From Streptomyces aureoverticillatus (GTDB lineage Bacteria > Actinomycetota > Actinomycetes > Streptomycetales > Streptomycetaceae), in NCBI RefSeq assembly GCF_014649395.1, contig NZ_BMSY01000027.1, positions 1 to 35,722 of the forward strand: a stretch of 35,722 nt of DNA, in the 5' to 3' direction. Within the stretch, counting starts at the first letter, position 1; each line of letters opens with the position of its first letter. This document shows, in pieces, positions 1 to 7,719 of this stretch. A program made the translations under genes and the position numbers. The notes beneath the pieces are model-generated. The model was given only the letters and a program-made list of their open reading frames with translations, was not told the DNA's origin and made no database searches.

Positions 1-2
1 AC

Positions 3-98
3 ACCACCCTCGCCCCCCACATGCAAACCCTCACCCACGCCTTCAACCACCCCACCACCACCAACACCAACCATTCCGGCCCGTTCGAGTCGGTGTAG
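3..98 (+). CDS. C-terminal end of an unrecognised protein, cut by the window edge
   Basis: A frame open from the left edge ends at a TAG at 96-98. Nearly all its codons have G or C in the third position, as expected for a real high-GC gene. The 31 visible residues are rich in Thr, His and Asn and end in SGPFESV. I do not recognise the family and cannot assign a function. It runs in the same direction as the CBS gene that follows, about 220 bases away. Confidence 0.35.
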   Translation, partial: TTLAPHMQTLTHAFNHPTTTNTNHSGPFESV

Positions 99-233
99 CA
101 GCGAAGGAGCCGCTGGGGGCGGAGACCGTTTCGGTCGGCGTCAAGGGAACCGGGCTGAGAAGAGACCGCGCTCTGGAGCGGAGCGAGCACCAGGGGCTCG
201 TTTCGGCGGGCGGGCCACCATGTCCAGACAGGA

Positions 234-249
234 GGGACCGATCGGCCCT
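234..249. promoter_or_regulatory. Candidate DevR/OsdR-type operator upstream of the CBS-BON gene
   Basis: The sequence GGGACCGATCGGCCCT has a palindromic core (CCGATCGG). It matches 13 of 16 positions of the copy at 15070 and 14 of 16 of the copy at 26247. It lies about 67 bases before the ATG at 316, a normal place for an activator site. It would fall inside the gene if the upstream ATG at 220 were used. Family resemblance is to DosR/DevR boxes; binding is inferred. Confidence 0.5.
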
Positions 250-315
250 GTGCAGATCCGCGTCGCTCGGGGAGCGTGGGAAACCCCCCACCGGTTCCGC
301 GGAGGAGTGAGGATC

Positions 316-1008
316 ATGCTGCAGCACCGCACCATGCAGGATCCGATGACCCATACCGTCGCGCACGCATCCCGGGACACCCGGTTCAAGGCGCTCGCGG
401 CGCTGCTCACCGACAACGACATCACAGCCGTTGCTGTCGTCGACGGCCGGAACTGCCCGATCGGCATGGTCTCCGAGGCCGACCCGTTCCGGCACGCGGC
501 CGTCCTGCCGGCCCCCGGAGGACACACTTCCACGCTGCCGCCGGCTCCGCGCGACCGCGACCGCGCCGACACTGCCACAGGCCTGATGAGCGCACCGGTG
601 ATCACAGCCCGTCCACAGTGGAGCGTCGCGGAGGCGGCCCGGGCGACGGACCGCCACGAGGTCAAGCGGGTGCCCGTGCTGGACGAGATCGGACAGCTCA
701 TCGGGATCGTCAGCCGCAGTGACCTGTTGCGGGTCCTCCGCCGGGACACCGCGATCGGTGAGGAGATCACTCGCGAGGTCCTGCGGGTGGGGCCCGGCGC
801 GGTCGACGTCACCGTAGCCGACGGAGTCGTCACCCTGCGCGGCAAGGTCGGGAGCAAGAGCCTCGCCCTCATCACGGTACGACCGTGCCGCGGGGTCGAC
901 GGTGCGGTCACCGTCCACGAAGAGCTCCGCTTCGACGACGACAGTGAGGCCGGGTCCACGGAGAAGCCGAACCCGGGCCGCGTCATCGGAAACACCGGAA
1001 GACACTGA
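316..1008 (+). CDS. CBS-pair protein with C-terminal BON domain
   Basis: The 230-residue protein has two CBS motifs. The first begins at about residue 7 (MQDPMTHTV) and includes GMVSEAD. The second begins at about residue 92 (LMSAPVITA) and contains VKRVPVLD and GIVSRSDLLRVL. A BON-like segment follows from about residue 150 (VTVADGVVTLRGKV). CBS pairs usually sense adenine nucleotides; BON domains are lipid- or ligand-binding modules, so a cytoplasmic energy-sensing role is inferred. The ATG at 316 is preferred because GGAGG lies just upstream and a candidate operator lies between it and the in-frame ATG at 220. The first CBS motif reads SEADPF instead of the usual SEADLL, and the linker after it is Pro/Arg-rich. 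Related genes lie at 16105 and 20162 in this window, and a dead copy lies at 13764. Confidence 0.85.
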   Translation: MLQHRTMQDPMTHTVAHASRDTRFKALAALLTDNDITAVAVVDGRNCPIGMVSEADPFRHAAVLPAPGGHTSTLPPAPRDRDRADTATGLMSAPVITARPQWSVAEAARATDRHEVKRVPVLDEIGQLIGIVSRSDLLRVLRRDTAIGEEITREVLRVGPGAVDVTVADGVVTLRGKVGSKSLALITVRPCRGVDGAVTVHEELRFDDDSEAGSTEKPNPGRVIGNTGRH

Positions 1009-1088
1009 CACCGCCTGACCGCTGCCCCGCACCGGCCGCTCCCACCAGGCGTGCCGCGGTGTGGACGCACATCCTGGGGAGGACGCGC

Positions 1089-1637
1089 GTGAGAATCGCC
1101 AGTGAACGGCAGGTGCCCATGAATTCCCATGCCCGGATCGCGGTGATCGGCGTCGGCAACGACTTCCGGCGCGATGACGGCATCGGATGGGCGGTGGTGT
1201 CCCGGCTCAGGGAACGGGCCGGGCACGGACCGCCGCCGAACGGCATGGAGCTGACGGTGAACGATGGGGATCCCGGCCGACTGATCGGTCTGTGGGAGGA
1301 CGTGGATCTCGCCATCGTGGTGGACGCCGCCCATGCCCACCCCGGGCGGCCAGGGCGGGTGCACCGCATCGAGCTGGACGGGGAGGAATTGCGGCAGCCC
1401 GGCCAGACGAGTTCCCATGGGCTCGGCCTGGGCGAGGCCGTCGAGCTCTCCCGCACTCTGGGCCGACTGCCGACACGACTGGTGGTGTTCGCGGTGGAGG
1501 GGCAGGACCACACTCTCGGCACCGGTCTGACGGAACCCGTGGCCGAGGTGGTGGAGCCGTTGGCCCAGCGGATAGAGCAGGAGATCATCCAGTACCGCAA
1601 CGCCGCAGCCCATCCGCCCGACAGCCGGCGGGAGTGA
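1089..1637 (+). CDS. [NiFe] hydrogenase maturation endopeptidase (HyaD/HycI family)
   Basis: This protease family removes a short C-terminal peptide from the hydrogenase large subunit once the nickel is inserted. The N-terminal motif IAVIGVGNDFRRDDGIG, the central VVDAAHAHPGRPG and the later SSHGLGLGEAV place Asp, Asp and His at the positions of the three nickel ligands known in E. coli HybD. The protein is therefore expected to be active. The likely substrate is the large subunit at 7716, which still carries a removable tail. The GTG at 1089 has a strong GGGGAGG site about 7 bases upstream. The in-frame ATG at 1119 gives an N-terminus closer to the family and is a realistic alternative. It is followed by hypF after 4 bases and probably cotranscribed with it. 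A divergent homologue lacking key residues lies at 19360-19872. Confidence 0.88.
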   Translation: MRIASERQVPMNSHARIAVIGVGNDFRRDDGIGWAVVSRLRERAGHGPPPNGMELTVNDGDPGRLIGLWEDVDLAIVVDAAHAHPGRPGRVHRIELDGEELRQPGQTSSHGLGLGEAVELSRTLGRLPTRLVVFAVEGQDHTLGTGLTEPVAEVVEPLAQRIEQEIIQYRNAAAHPPDSRRE

Positions 1638-1641
1638 CGCG

Positions 1642-4059
1642 GTGACGCATGCGACGCGGGCTTCCGGACCCCAGACGTCACGCCGCGTCTGGCACGTCGA
1701 GGTGACCGGGACGGTGCAGGGGGTGGGCTTCCGGCCATTCGTCCATCGGCTGGCCACAGGGCTCGGTCTGGACGGCTCGGTGCGCAACATCGACGGCCAC
1801 GTCATGGTGACCGCCGCCGGTCCGGCCGCCACTCTGGAGGCTTTCGTGACCGGGCTGCACCGAGACGCTCCCGCGCTCGCCGTGGTCCGTTCGGTGCGGG
1901 TGGACAAGCTGGGCAGCGACGCGCCGCCACCTGGTGCGGGGTTCTCCGTGCTCGGCAGCGCCGCGGTCGGCGGCACGGGGACCCTGCGTGAAGTCCCGCC
2001 CGACGCCGCGACCTGCGAGGCCTGTTTGCACGAGCTCTTCGACCTCATGGACCGCCGTCACCGCTACCCGTTCATCAACTGCACGGACTGCGGCCCGCGG
2101 GCCACGGTCATCACCGACCTGCCGTACGACCGGGAGCGCACCACCATGCGGGTCTTCGCCCTGTGCCCGCAGTGCGCCGCCGAGTACCAGGACCCCAGCG
2201 ACCGGCGCTTCCACGCCGAGCCGCTCGCCTGCCCGGCCTGCGGCCCCCGGCTGTCCTGGCAGGACGGCGCGACCGGCGACACCGGCCACCTCGGCGAGCA
2301 GGCCTTGCGGCAGGCGGTTGCCGCGATCGACGGGGGACGGATCGTCGCGGTCAAGGGTCTTGGCGGGTATCAACTGGTCTGCGACGCGACGAACGCCGCG
2401 GCGGTCGGCGAACTGCGCCGCCGCAAGGCGCGGCCCGCCAAGCCCTTCGCCGTCATGGTCAGGGACCCCGCGGCTGTCGAGCGCCTGGCGCGGATCAGCC
2501 GTGCCGAACGGGCCGCGCTCACGTCGCCCGCCCGGCCCATCGTCCTGCTCACGGCCCAACCGCGGGCGGAAGCACCGGACCCCGCCGCGGAGGTCTCGCT
2601 GTGCGATCACGCCGCCCGGGCCACCCGTGCGGTCGATCGTGTGGCCCCTGCCGTCCACCCCGGGACGGACCGGATCGGGCTCTTCCTGCCCACCACCGGC
2701 CTGCATCACCTGCTCCTGCGTGATCTGGACCGACCGCTCGTGGTCACCAGCGGCAACCTCGCGGAAGAGCCCCTCGCAATCGGTGACGCGGAAGCCCTCG
2801 ACCAGCTCGCGCGCATCGCGGACGGATTCCTCACCCACGACCGTGTCGTCCACGCCCGCTACGACGACTCCGTGGTGCAGGTCGCGGACCACCGGCTTCG
2901 TACCGTCCGCCGCGCTCGCGGTTACGCCCCGGCCCCCCTGAGCCTGCCCCACCACACGCCCGTGCCCTTGGTCGCCGCCGGTGCGCAGCTCAAACACACC
3001 TTCACGCTCGCCGCCGCCGGTCGGGCCGTCGTGGGACCGCACTGCGGCGACCTGGAGGACACTCGCACCCTGGAGGCCTTCCAGTCCTCCTACGCCGACC
3101 TCGTGCACCTGACCGGCATCGACCCGCACACCGTCGTCCACGACCTGCACCCCGGATATCTGTCCACCCAATGGGCCGCGCGCTGGCCTGTGGGGCGGCG
3201 TATCGCGGTCCAGCACCACCATGCCCACGTCGCGGCCTGTGCGGCGGAGCACGGTGTACGCGGACCGTTCACCGGGGTCGCCTACGACGGGCTCGGTCTG
3301 GGGGACGACGGCACGCTGTGGGGCGGGGAGATCCTCGTGGCCGACCTCGCCGGATACCGGCGCGTCGGCCGCTTCGGCACGGCTCCGCTGCCCGGCGGGG
3401 CGGCGGCGGTCCGGCACCCGTCGCGCATGGCGCTGGGCTACCTCTGCGGTGCCGAAGCGCTCGGCAGCCCCGCGCCGGCGCCCGATCTCACCGAGGCGTT
3501 CATCGCCCGCCTGGAGCAGCGTGAGGCCGCAGTGGTGCGGGCGATGGTTGCACGTGGGGTGAACTGCCCGCGTGCCTCCAGTGCGGGGCGGCTCTTCGAC
3601 GCCGTGGCGAGCCTGCTGGGGCTCGGCGACGAGGTGACGTACGAAGGCCAGGCCGCGATCGCCCTGGAGGCCGCCGCTGGAGATCTGAAGGCCGAGGTGC
3701 TGACGTGGCAGCTCGTGCGGCGGGGCGACTTGTGGGTCTACGACCCGCTGCCGACCATCACCGCGCTCCTCGAAGGGCTCGCCTCGGGCGCCGCTGTGTC
3801 CCGGCTCGCGGCCGCCTTCCACACCACGCTCGCCGAGGTCACCGCGGCCCTGGTGGAACGGGCCGTGGCAGCGGGCGCACCACGCACGGTGTGTCTTTCC
3901 GGTGGCTGCTTCCAGAACCGGCGGCTGCTCACCGGAATCAGCCAGGCCTTGCGAGCCCAGGGGCTGCGGGTGCTGGTCGGCAGCGCGATCCCGGTCAACG
4001 ACGGGGGCATCAGCTACGGCCAGGCAGCGGTGGCCGCTGCCCGGCTCGGAAGGGAGTGA
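1642..4059 (+). CDS. hypF: Carbamoyltransferase HypF, hydrogenase maturation
   Basis: HypF makes the thiocyanate precursor of the hydrogenase CN ligands by transferring a carbamoyl group from carbamoyl phosphate to the C-terminal cysteine of HypE. All family domains are visible in its 805 residues, the usual length. An acylphosphatase domain spans about 15-105 (VTGTVQGVGFRPFV). Four CxxC zinc-binding pairs start at residues 125, 147, 175 and 197. A YrdC-like domain begins near 215 (GRIVAVKGLGGYQLVC). A Kae1-like domain carries HHHAH at 525-529 and ends with the SGGCFQNRRLL segment. The GTG start is 4 bases after the protease gene's stop, and hypC follows 5 bases after the end, so one operon is likely. 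No damage is seen. Confidence 0.96.
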   Translation: MTHATRASGPQTSRRVWHVEVTGTVQGVGFRPFVHRLATGLGLDGSVRNIDGHVMVTAAGPAATLEAFVTGLHRDAPALAVVRSVRVDKLGSDAPPPGAGFSVLGSAAVGGTGTLREVPPDAATCEACLHELFDLMDRRHRYPFINCTDCGPRATVITDLPYDRERTTMRVFALCPQCAAEYQDPSDRRFHAEPLACPACGPRLSWQDGATGDTGHLGEQALRQAVAAIDGGRIVAVKGLGGYQLVCDATNAAAVGELRRRKARPAKPFAVMVRDPAAVERLARISRAERAALTSPARPIVLLTAQPRAEAPDPAAEVSLCDHAARATRAVDRVAPAVHPGTDRIGLFLPTTGLHHLLLRDLDRPLVVTSGNLAEEPLAIGDAEALDQLARIADGFLTHDRVVHARYDDSVVQVADHRLRTVRRARGYAPAPLSLPHHTPVPLVAAGAQLKHTFTLAAAGRAVVGPHCGDLEDTRTLEAFQSSYADLVHLTGIDPHTVVHDLHPGYLSTQWAARWPVGRRIAVQHHHAHVAACAAEHGVRGPFTGVAYDGLGLGDDGTLWGGEILVADLAGYRRVGRFGTAPLPGGAAAVRHPSRMALGYLCGAEALGSPAPAPDLTEAFIARLEQREAAVVRAMVARGVNCPRASSAGRLFDAVASLLGLGDEVTYEGQAAIALEAAAGDLKAEVLTWQLVRRGDLWVYDPLPTITALLEGLASGAAVSRLAAAFHTTLAEVTAALVERAVAAGAPRTVCLSGGCFQNRRLLTGISQALRAQGLRVLVGSAIPVNDGGISYGQAAVAAARLGRE

Positions 4060-4064
4060 GCGGC

Positions 4065-4334
4065 ATGTGCCTGGGCATCCCCGGCCGAGTCCTGGAGGTC
4101 CGTGACAGCGCCGGGCTGCGTATGGCCACGGTCGACTTCGGCGGAGTTCGCCGTGAGGTGTGCCTGGAGTACACGCCACAGGCCGCCCTCGGCGACTACG
4201 TAATCGTGCATGTCGGCTTCGCGATCACCATGGTGGACGAGGCGGAGGCACAGCGCACTCTCGACGTGCTGCGCGCCATGGCCGGAGCGGTGGAAGGCGA
4301 ACTTGGCGAGCCGCTGCCGGAAGCGCGGCCGTGA
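4065..4334 (+). CDS. hypC: Hydrogenase assembly chaperone HypC
   Basis: The 89-residue protein begins MCLGIPGRVLEV. The Cys right after the initiator Met is the essential residue of the HypC/HybG family. With HypD it carries the iron while CN and CO ligands are added, then delivers it to the large subunit. The C-terminal half contains VIVHVGFAITMVDEAEAQRTL, a typical HypC segment. The ATG lies 5 bases after hypF, and GGGAGTGAG at the end of hypF provides the ribosome site. A nearly identical piece of a second hypC is found, out of context, at 15217-15267. Confidence 0.95.
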   Translation: MCLGIPGRVLEVRDSAGLRMATVDFGGVRREVCLEYTPQAALGDYVIVHVGFAITMVDEAEAQRTLDVLRAMAGAVEGELGEPLPEARP

Positions 4335-4352
4335 TGGCGCCGCACCGGCCTC

Positions 4353-4368
4353 AGGACCATTCGGCCAT
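4353..4368. promoter_or_regulatory. Candidate DevR/OsdR-type operator before the hydrogenase operon
   Basis: The sequence AGGACCATTCGGCCAT matches 13 of 16 positions of the site at 234. It is about 100 bases upstream of the first hydrogenase structural gene, in the 134-base gap after hypC. This suggests the structural operon has its own promoter. Binding is inferred from recurrence only. Confidence 0.45.
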
Positions 4369-4468
4369 GGCCGGAAAGCCCCTGTGCCCCCCCCTTCAAA
4401 GATGAGTGATGAAGACGATGAGTTCTGAAGACGAGTGACGCAGCAGCTCTCACGAGGAAGGGACAGCC

Positions 4469-5662
4469 ATGACGGACTCGGGCCGCTCGGCGGCCGTTGT
4501 CATCGGAAAGGACGGCTTGGCAGCACTGGTCGAGGTGCTCGTCGAGCGTGGCCGCACCGTCATCGGCCCCACGGCGCGCGACGGCGCGATCGTTCTGGCC
4601 GAGCTGGCCTCGGCCGAGCAACTGCCGTACGGCTGGGGCGTCGAACTGGAAGCCGGGCACTACCGGCTGCGCCCCCGGGAGGACGGGATGGCGTTCGCGC
4701 ACAGTGCGGGGCCTCAGTCCTGGAAGACGTATCTGCACCCGCAGCGGGTTCGGCAGTGGAGCGCGGAGCGCGGGCCCGGCGGCGAGGTGACGCTACGGGC
4801 GGACAGCGATCCCGCTCCGTCGTACGCGTTCCTCGGGGTGCGGCCGTGCGACCTGCGGGCGATCGCGATCCAGGATCGAGTCCTGACGGGCGGGACGTAC
4901 GCCGATCCCGCCTACCGCGACCGCCGTGACGGCGCCTTCCTGGTGGTGGTGGAGTGCACGGACCCGGGTGCGACCTGTTTCTGCGTGTCCATGGGCACCG
5001 GACCGGGCGTCGGCGAGGGCGACGACGAGGGCTACGACCTCGCGCTGACCGAGGTCCTCGACGACGCGGGGCACCGCTTCTGGGCGCGCGCGGGCAGTGC
5101 CGAGGGTGCCGAGGTGCTGGCCCTGCTGCCGCGGCAGCAGGGCCTCGGCACGGTGGCGGCCGAAGCGACGGCCACGGCGGCGCGGGAGAGTGTGACGGCC
5201 GCCGCCGGGCGGATGGGACGCTCGATGCCGCCGGTCAGCCTGCAGCGGCTGATGGCCGGCTCCCTGGACGCCAAGCGCTGGGACGATGTCGCGGCCCGCT
5301 GCCTGACCTGCGGCAACTGCACCATGGCTTGCCCCACCTGCTTCTGCACCACCACCGAGGACGTCACCGACCTCACCGGCGACCACGCCGAACGATGGAG
5401 CACGTGGGACTCCTGTTTCGACCTCGACTTCTCACATCTGCACGGCGGCCCGGTCCGTGAGTCCGCGCGCAGCCGCTACCGGCAGTGGCTGACGCACAAA
5501 CTCGGCACCTGGCACGACCAGTTCGGCTCGTCCGGCTGCGTCGGCTGCGGCCGCTGCATCGTGTGGTGCCCGGTCGGCATCGACATCACCGAGGAGGCGG
5601 CCGCGCTCCACGCGGAGACCTGGTCCATGCTGGAGAGCCCTGAGGGCGGAGCACGGCCGTGA
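4469..5662 (+). CDS. Group-3b [NiFe] hydrogenase beta subunit, 4Fe-4S dicluster protein
   Basis: The 397-residue protein resembles the beta subunit (HydB/HyhB) of NAD(P)-linked sulfhydrogenase-type complexes. It relays electrons between the small subunit and the flavin subunit. Two ferredoxin-like motifs are visible: CLTCGNCTMACPTCFC starting at residue 278 and CVGCGRCIVWCPVGI starting at residue 357. The N-terminal 270 residues are typical of the family, for example LGVRPCDLRAIAIQDRVL. The ATG follows the GAGGAAGGGA ribosome site. It overlaps the next gene by 4 bases (GTGA), so translational coupling is likely. It is the first gene of the structural operon, behind the candidate operator at 4353. 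Confidence 0.93.
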   Translation: MTDSGRSAAVVIGKDGLAALVEVLVERGRTVIGPTARDGAIVLAELASAEQLPYGWGVELEAGHYRLRPREDGMAFAHSAGPQSWKTYLHPQRVRQWSAERGPGGEVTLRADSDPAPSYAFLGVRPCDLRAIAIQDRVLTGGTYADPAYRDRRDGAFLVVVECTDPGATCFCVSMGTGPGVGEGDDEGYDLALTEVLDDAGHRFWARAGSAEGAEVLALLPRQQGLGTVAAEATATAARESVTAAAGRMGRSMPPVSLQRLMAGSLDAKRWDDVAARCLTCGNCTMACPTCFCTTTEDVTDLTGDHAERWSTWDSCFDLDFSHLHGGPVRESARSRYRQWLTHKLGTWHDQFGSSGCVGCGRCIVWCPVGIDITEEAAALHAETWSMLESPEGGARP

Positions 5663-6114
5663 CCGCCACGCCTGTGCTGGACGCCCTGCCCGCCGGGAGC
5701 CGGGAGCGGCTGGCGTTGCTGGGACGGGAGGTGTCCTTCCCCGCCGGCGCCCTGATCTTTGAGGAGGGCGGCTCCGCCGACCGCTTCTGGATCATCCGCA
5801 GCGGCTCCGTCGCCCTCACCGTGCATGTTCCGGGCCGCCGTCCGCCCACAGTCGAGACCCTCGGTCCCGGCGACCTGCTCGGCTGGTCGTGGCTGTTCCC
5901 GCCCTACGAGTGGCACCTCGGAGCCGAGGCCCGCGGCCCGGTGCGCGCCGACGAGTTCGACGCGCCGACAGTGCGCGTCCTGTGCGTAGAGGATCTTGCT
6001 CTCGGGTACGCGCTGGCACAGGCGGTGGCCAGGGTCGTCGCGGACCGCCTCAAAGCCACTCGGATGCGCCTGCTCGACCTCTACGGTCCCTCTGGCAGCG
6101 GGTCGATGCCATGA
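5659..6114 (+). CDS. Cyclic-nucleotide-binding-fold protein within the hydrogenase operon
   Basis: The 151-residue protein is a single cNMP-binding domain (CRP/FNR type sensor fold). It has FPAGALIFEEGGSADRFWIIRSGSVALTV near the start and LGPGDLLGWSWLFPPYEWH in the middle. There is no helix-turn-helix after it, so it is not a transcription factor by itself. The phosphate-binding cassette, usually GE(L/I)A...R(S/T)A in cAMP binders, reads GWSWLFPPYEWHLGAEA. The canonical Glu and Arg are absent, so cAMP binding is doubtful. It overlaps its neighbours on both sides by 4 bases, and a similar gene occurs in the group-3b cluster of mycobacteria. That suggests a fixed accessory or regulatory role in the complex. 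A stub with the same GDLVGWSWL motif lies at 13705. Confidence 0.85.
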   Translation: MTATPVLDALPAGSRERLALLGREVSFPAGALIFEEGGSADRFWIIRSGSVALTVHVPGRRPPTVETLGPGDLLGWSWLFPPYEWHLGAEARGPVRADEFDAPTVRVLCVEDLALGYALAQAVARVVADRLKATRMRLLDLYGPSGSGSMP

Positions 6115-6926
6115 CGACTCCGGTGCCGTACGAGGTGGTGCGCTGGGAGAGCGAGACGGCGGACACCGCGACCGTCGCGCTGCGGCCGGCCGGGGCGGCA
6201 CTGCCGTCGTTCCGGCCGGGACAGTTCGCGATGCTGTACGCGTTCGGGGTCGGTGAGATCCCGGTCTCCGTCAGCGGGATCTCACGTGCCGACCAGGGCC
6301 TGGTCCACACGATCCGTGCCGTGGGCGCCGTCTCGGGCGCCCTGTACGGGCTGCGGCCCGGCACCTCCGTGGGCGTGCGCGGCCCGTTCGGCACCGACTG
6401 GGACCTGCCCGCCGCTCGGGGACACGATCTGCTGATCGTGGCCGGCGGCATCGGTCTGGCGCCGCTGCGCCCGGTGGTGGTCGACGCCCTCGCGGAACCG
6501 GACCGCTACGGCCGCGTCAACGTGCTCGTCGGCTCGCGGACCCCCGACGAGCTGCTGTACCGCGCCGAGATCGGCCACTGGTCCACCGCGACCGCCGCTC
6601 ACGTCGCCGTCACCGTCGACCGTCCCGACGACCGCTGGACAGGGGAGGTCGGCGTGGTGACCGCCCTGCTCCACCGGGCGCGGTTCCGCCCGCACGGCAC
6701 CGTGGCCTTCGTGTGCGGCCCCGAGCCGATGATCCGCGCCACGGCCCGTGACCTGGTCCACCGCGGCGTTCCCGCCCAGCGGATCCGGGTCTCGCTGGAG
6801 CGCAACATGCGCTGCGCGACGGGCCATTGCGGCCACTGCCAGCTCGGGCCGTTGCTGGTGTGCCGCGACGGCCCGGTCCTGGGCTGGGACCGCGCCGAAC
6901 CGCTGCTCGCCACAAGGGAGCTGTGA
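6111..6926 (+). CDS. Group-3b [NiFe] hydrogenase gamma subunit, FAD/NAD(P)-binding with 2Fe-2S
   Basis: The 271-residue flavoprotein is of the HydG/HyhG type, related to ferredoxin-NADP reductase and dihydroorotate dehydrogenase electron-transfer subunits. FRPGQFAMLYAFGVGEIPVSV near residue 35 fits the FAD-binding motif. VAGGIGLAPLRPVV is the nicotinamide-binding loop. The C-terminal CATGHCGHCQLGPLLVC (Cys at 235, 240, 243, 251) binds a 2Fe-2S cluster. It should pass electrons between NAD(P)H and the Fe-S chain of the hydrogenase. The ATGA overlap with the cNMP-fold gene and the one-base gap to the small subunit support one transcript. The choice of NAD or NADP cannot be read with confidence from the sequence. 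Confidence 0.93.
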   Translation: MTTPVPYEVVRWESETADTATVALRPAGAALPSFRPGQFAMLYAFGVGEIPVSVSGISRADQGLVHTIRAVGAVSGALYGLRPGTSVGVRGPFGTDWDLPAARGHDLLIVAGGIGLAPLRPVVVDALAEPDRYGRVNVLVGSRTPDELLYRAEIGHWSTATAAHVAVTVDRPDDRWTGEVGVVTALLHRARFRPHGTVAFVCGPEPMIRATARDLVHRGVPAQRIRVSLERNMRCATGHCGHCQLGPLLVCRDGPVLGWDRAEPLLATREL

Positions 6927-6927
6927 C

Positions 6928-7719
6928 ATGTCCGCCAACCCGAAGCTCGCCGTGTGGAAACTCGCCTCCTGCGACGGCTGCCAGCTCACCCTCCTCGACT
7001 GCGAGGACGAACTGCTCGCGCTGTCCGGGAAGGTGGAGATCACCCACTTCCTTGAGGCATCCAGTGCCGCGGGTCCGGGGCCGTACGACCTGTCACTGGT
7101 CGAGGGCTCGGTGACCACCGTGGCCGACGCCGAACGGATCCGGCACATCCGGGCCGTCTCCCGCCGCCTGGTGACCATCGGAGCCTGCGCCACCGCCGGC
7201 GGCATCCAGGCGCTGCGCAACTTCGCCGACGTCGAGGAGTTCCGGGCCGCGGTCTACGCCCGCCCGGACTACATCGACACCCTGGCCACCTCCACCCCGG
7301 TCTCCGCTCATGTACCGGTGGACTTCGAACTGCGGGGCTGCCCCATCGACCGGCGTCAGCTATTGGAGGTCATCAGTGCCCACCTCGCCGGACGCAAGCC
7401 CGGCATCTCTCGGCACAGCGTCTGCTTCGAGTGCAAGCGGCGCGGCACCGTGTGCGTCACCGTCGCGCACGGCACACCCTGTCTCGGGCCCGTCACCCAC
7501 GCCGGCTGCGGCGCGATCTGTCCGGCCTACGGACGGGGCTGCTACGGCTGTTTCGGCCCGTCGGCGTCCACGAATCTGCCCGCCCTGATCCCGCGGCTGC
7601 GCACCAACGGCCTGGACGACCGCGACGTCGTACGCCTCCTGCGGACCTTCAACGCCTACGCGCCCGACTTCGCCGAAGCCTCGACGGCGCTGGAACGTGA
7701 CGAAGGGAGCACCCCGTGA
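6928..7719 (+). CDS. [NiFe] hydrogenase small (delta) subunit
   Basis: The 263-residue protein holds the Fe-S clusters next to the active site. Cys15 and Cys18 in ASCDGCQLTLLDCED, the GACATAGG segment, ELRGCPIDRRQLLEVI, and the Cys-rich stretch from CFECKRRGTVC to GRGCYGCFGP are the ligands of the proximal and further clusters. Length and lack of a twin-arginine signal match cytoplasmic group-3 enzymes rather than membrane uptake hydrogenases. The start is the ATG one base after the gamma-subunit stop, with AAGGGAG upstream. The large-subunit gene overlaps its end by 4 bases. Confidence 0.95.
   Translation: MSANPKLAVWKLASCDGCQLTLLDCEDELLALSGKVEITHFLEASSAAGPGPYDLSLVEGSVTTVADAERIRHIRAVSRRLVTIGACATAGGIQALRNFADVEEFRAAVYARPDYIDTLATSTPVSAHVPVDFELRGCPIDRRQLLEVISAHLAGRKPGISRHSVCFECKRRGTVCVTVAHGTPCLGPVTHAGCGAICPAYGRGCYGCFGPSASTNLPALIPRLRTNGLDDRDVVRLLRTFNAYAPDFAEASTALERDEGSTP

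Noticed and set aside
141..2048. 635-codon minus-strand frame across the CBS, protease and hypF genes
   Set aside because: It spans three recognised genes on the other strand and encodes no known domain.
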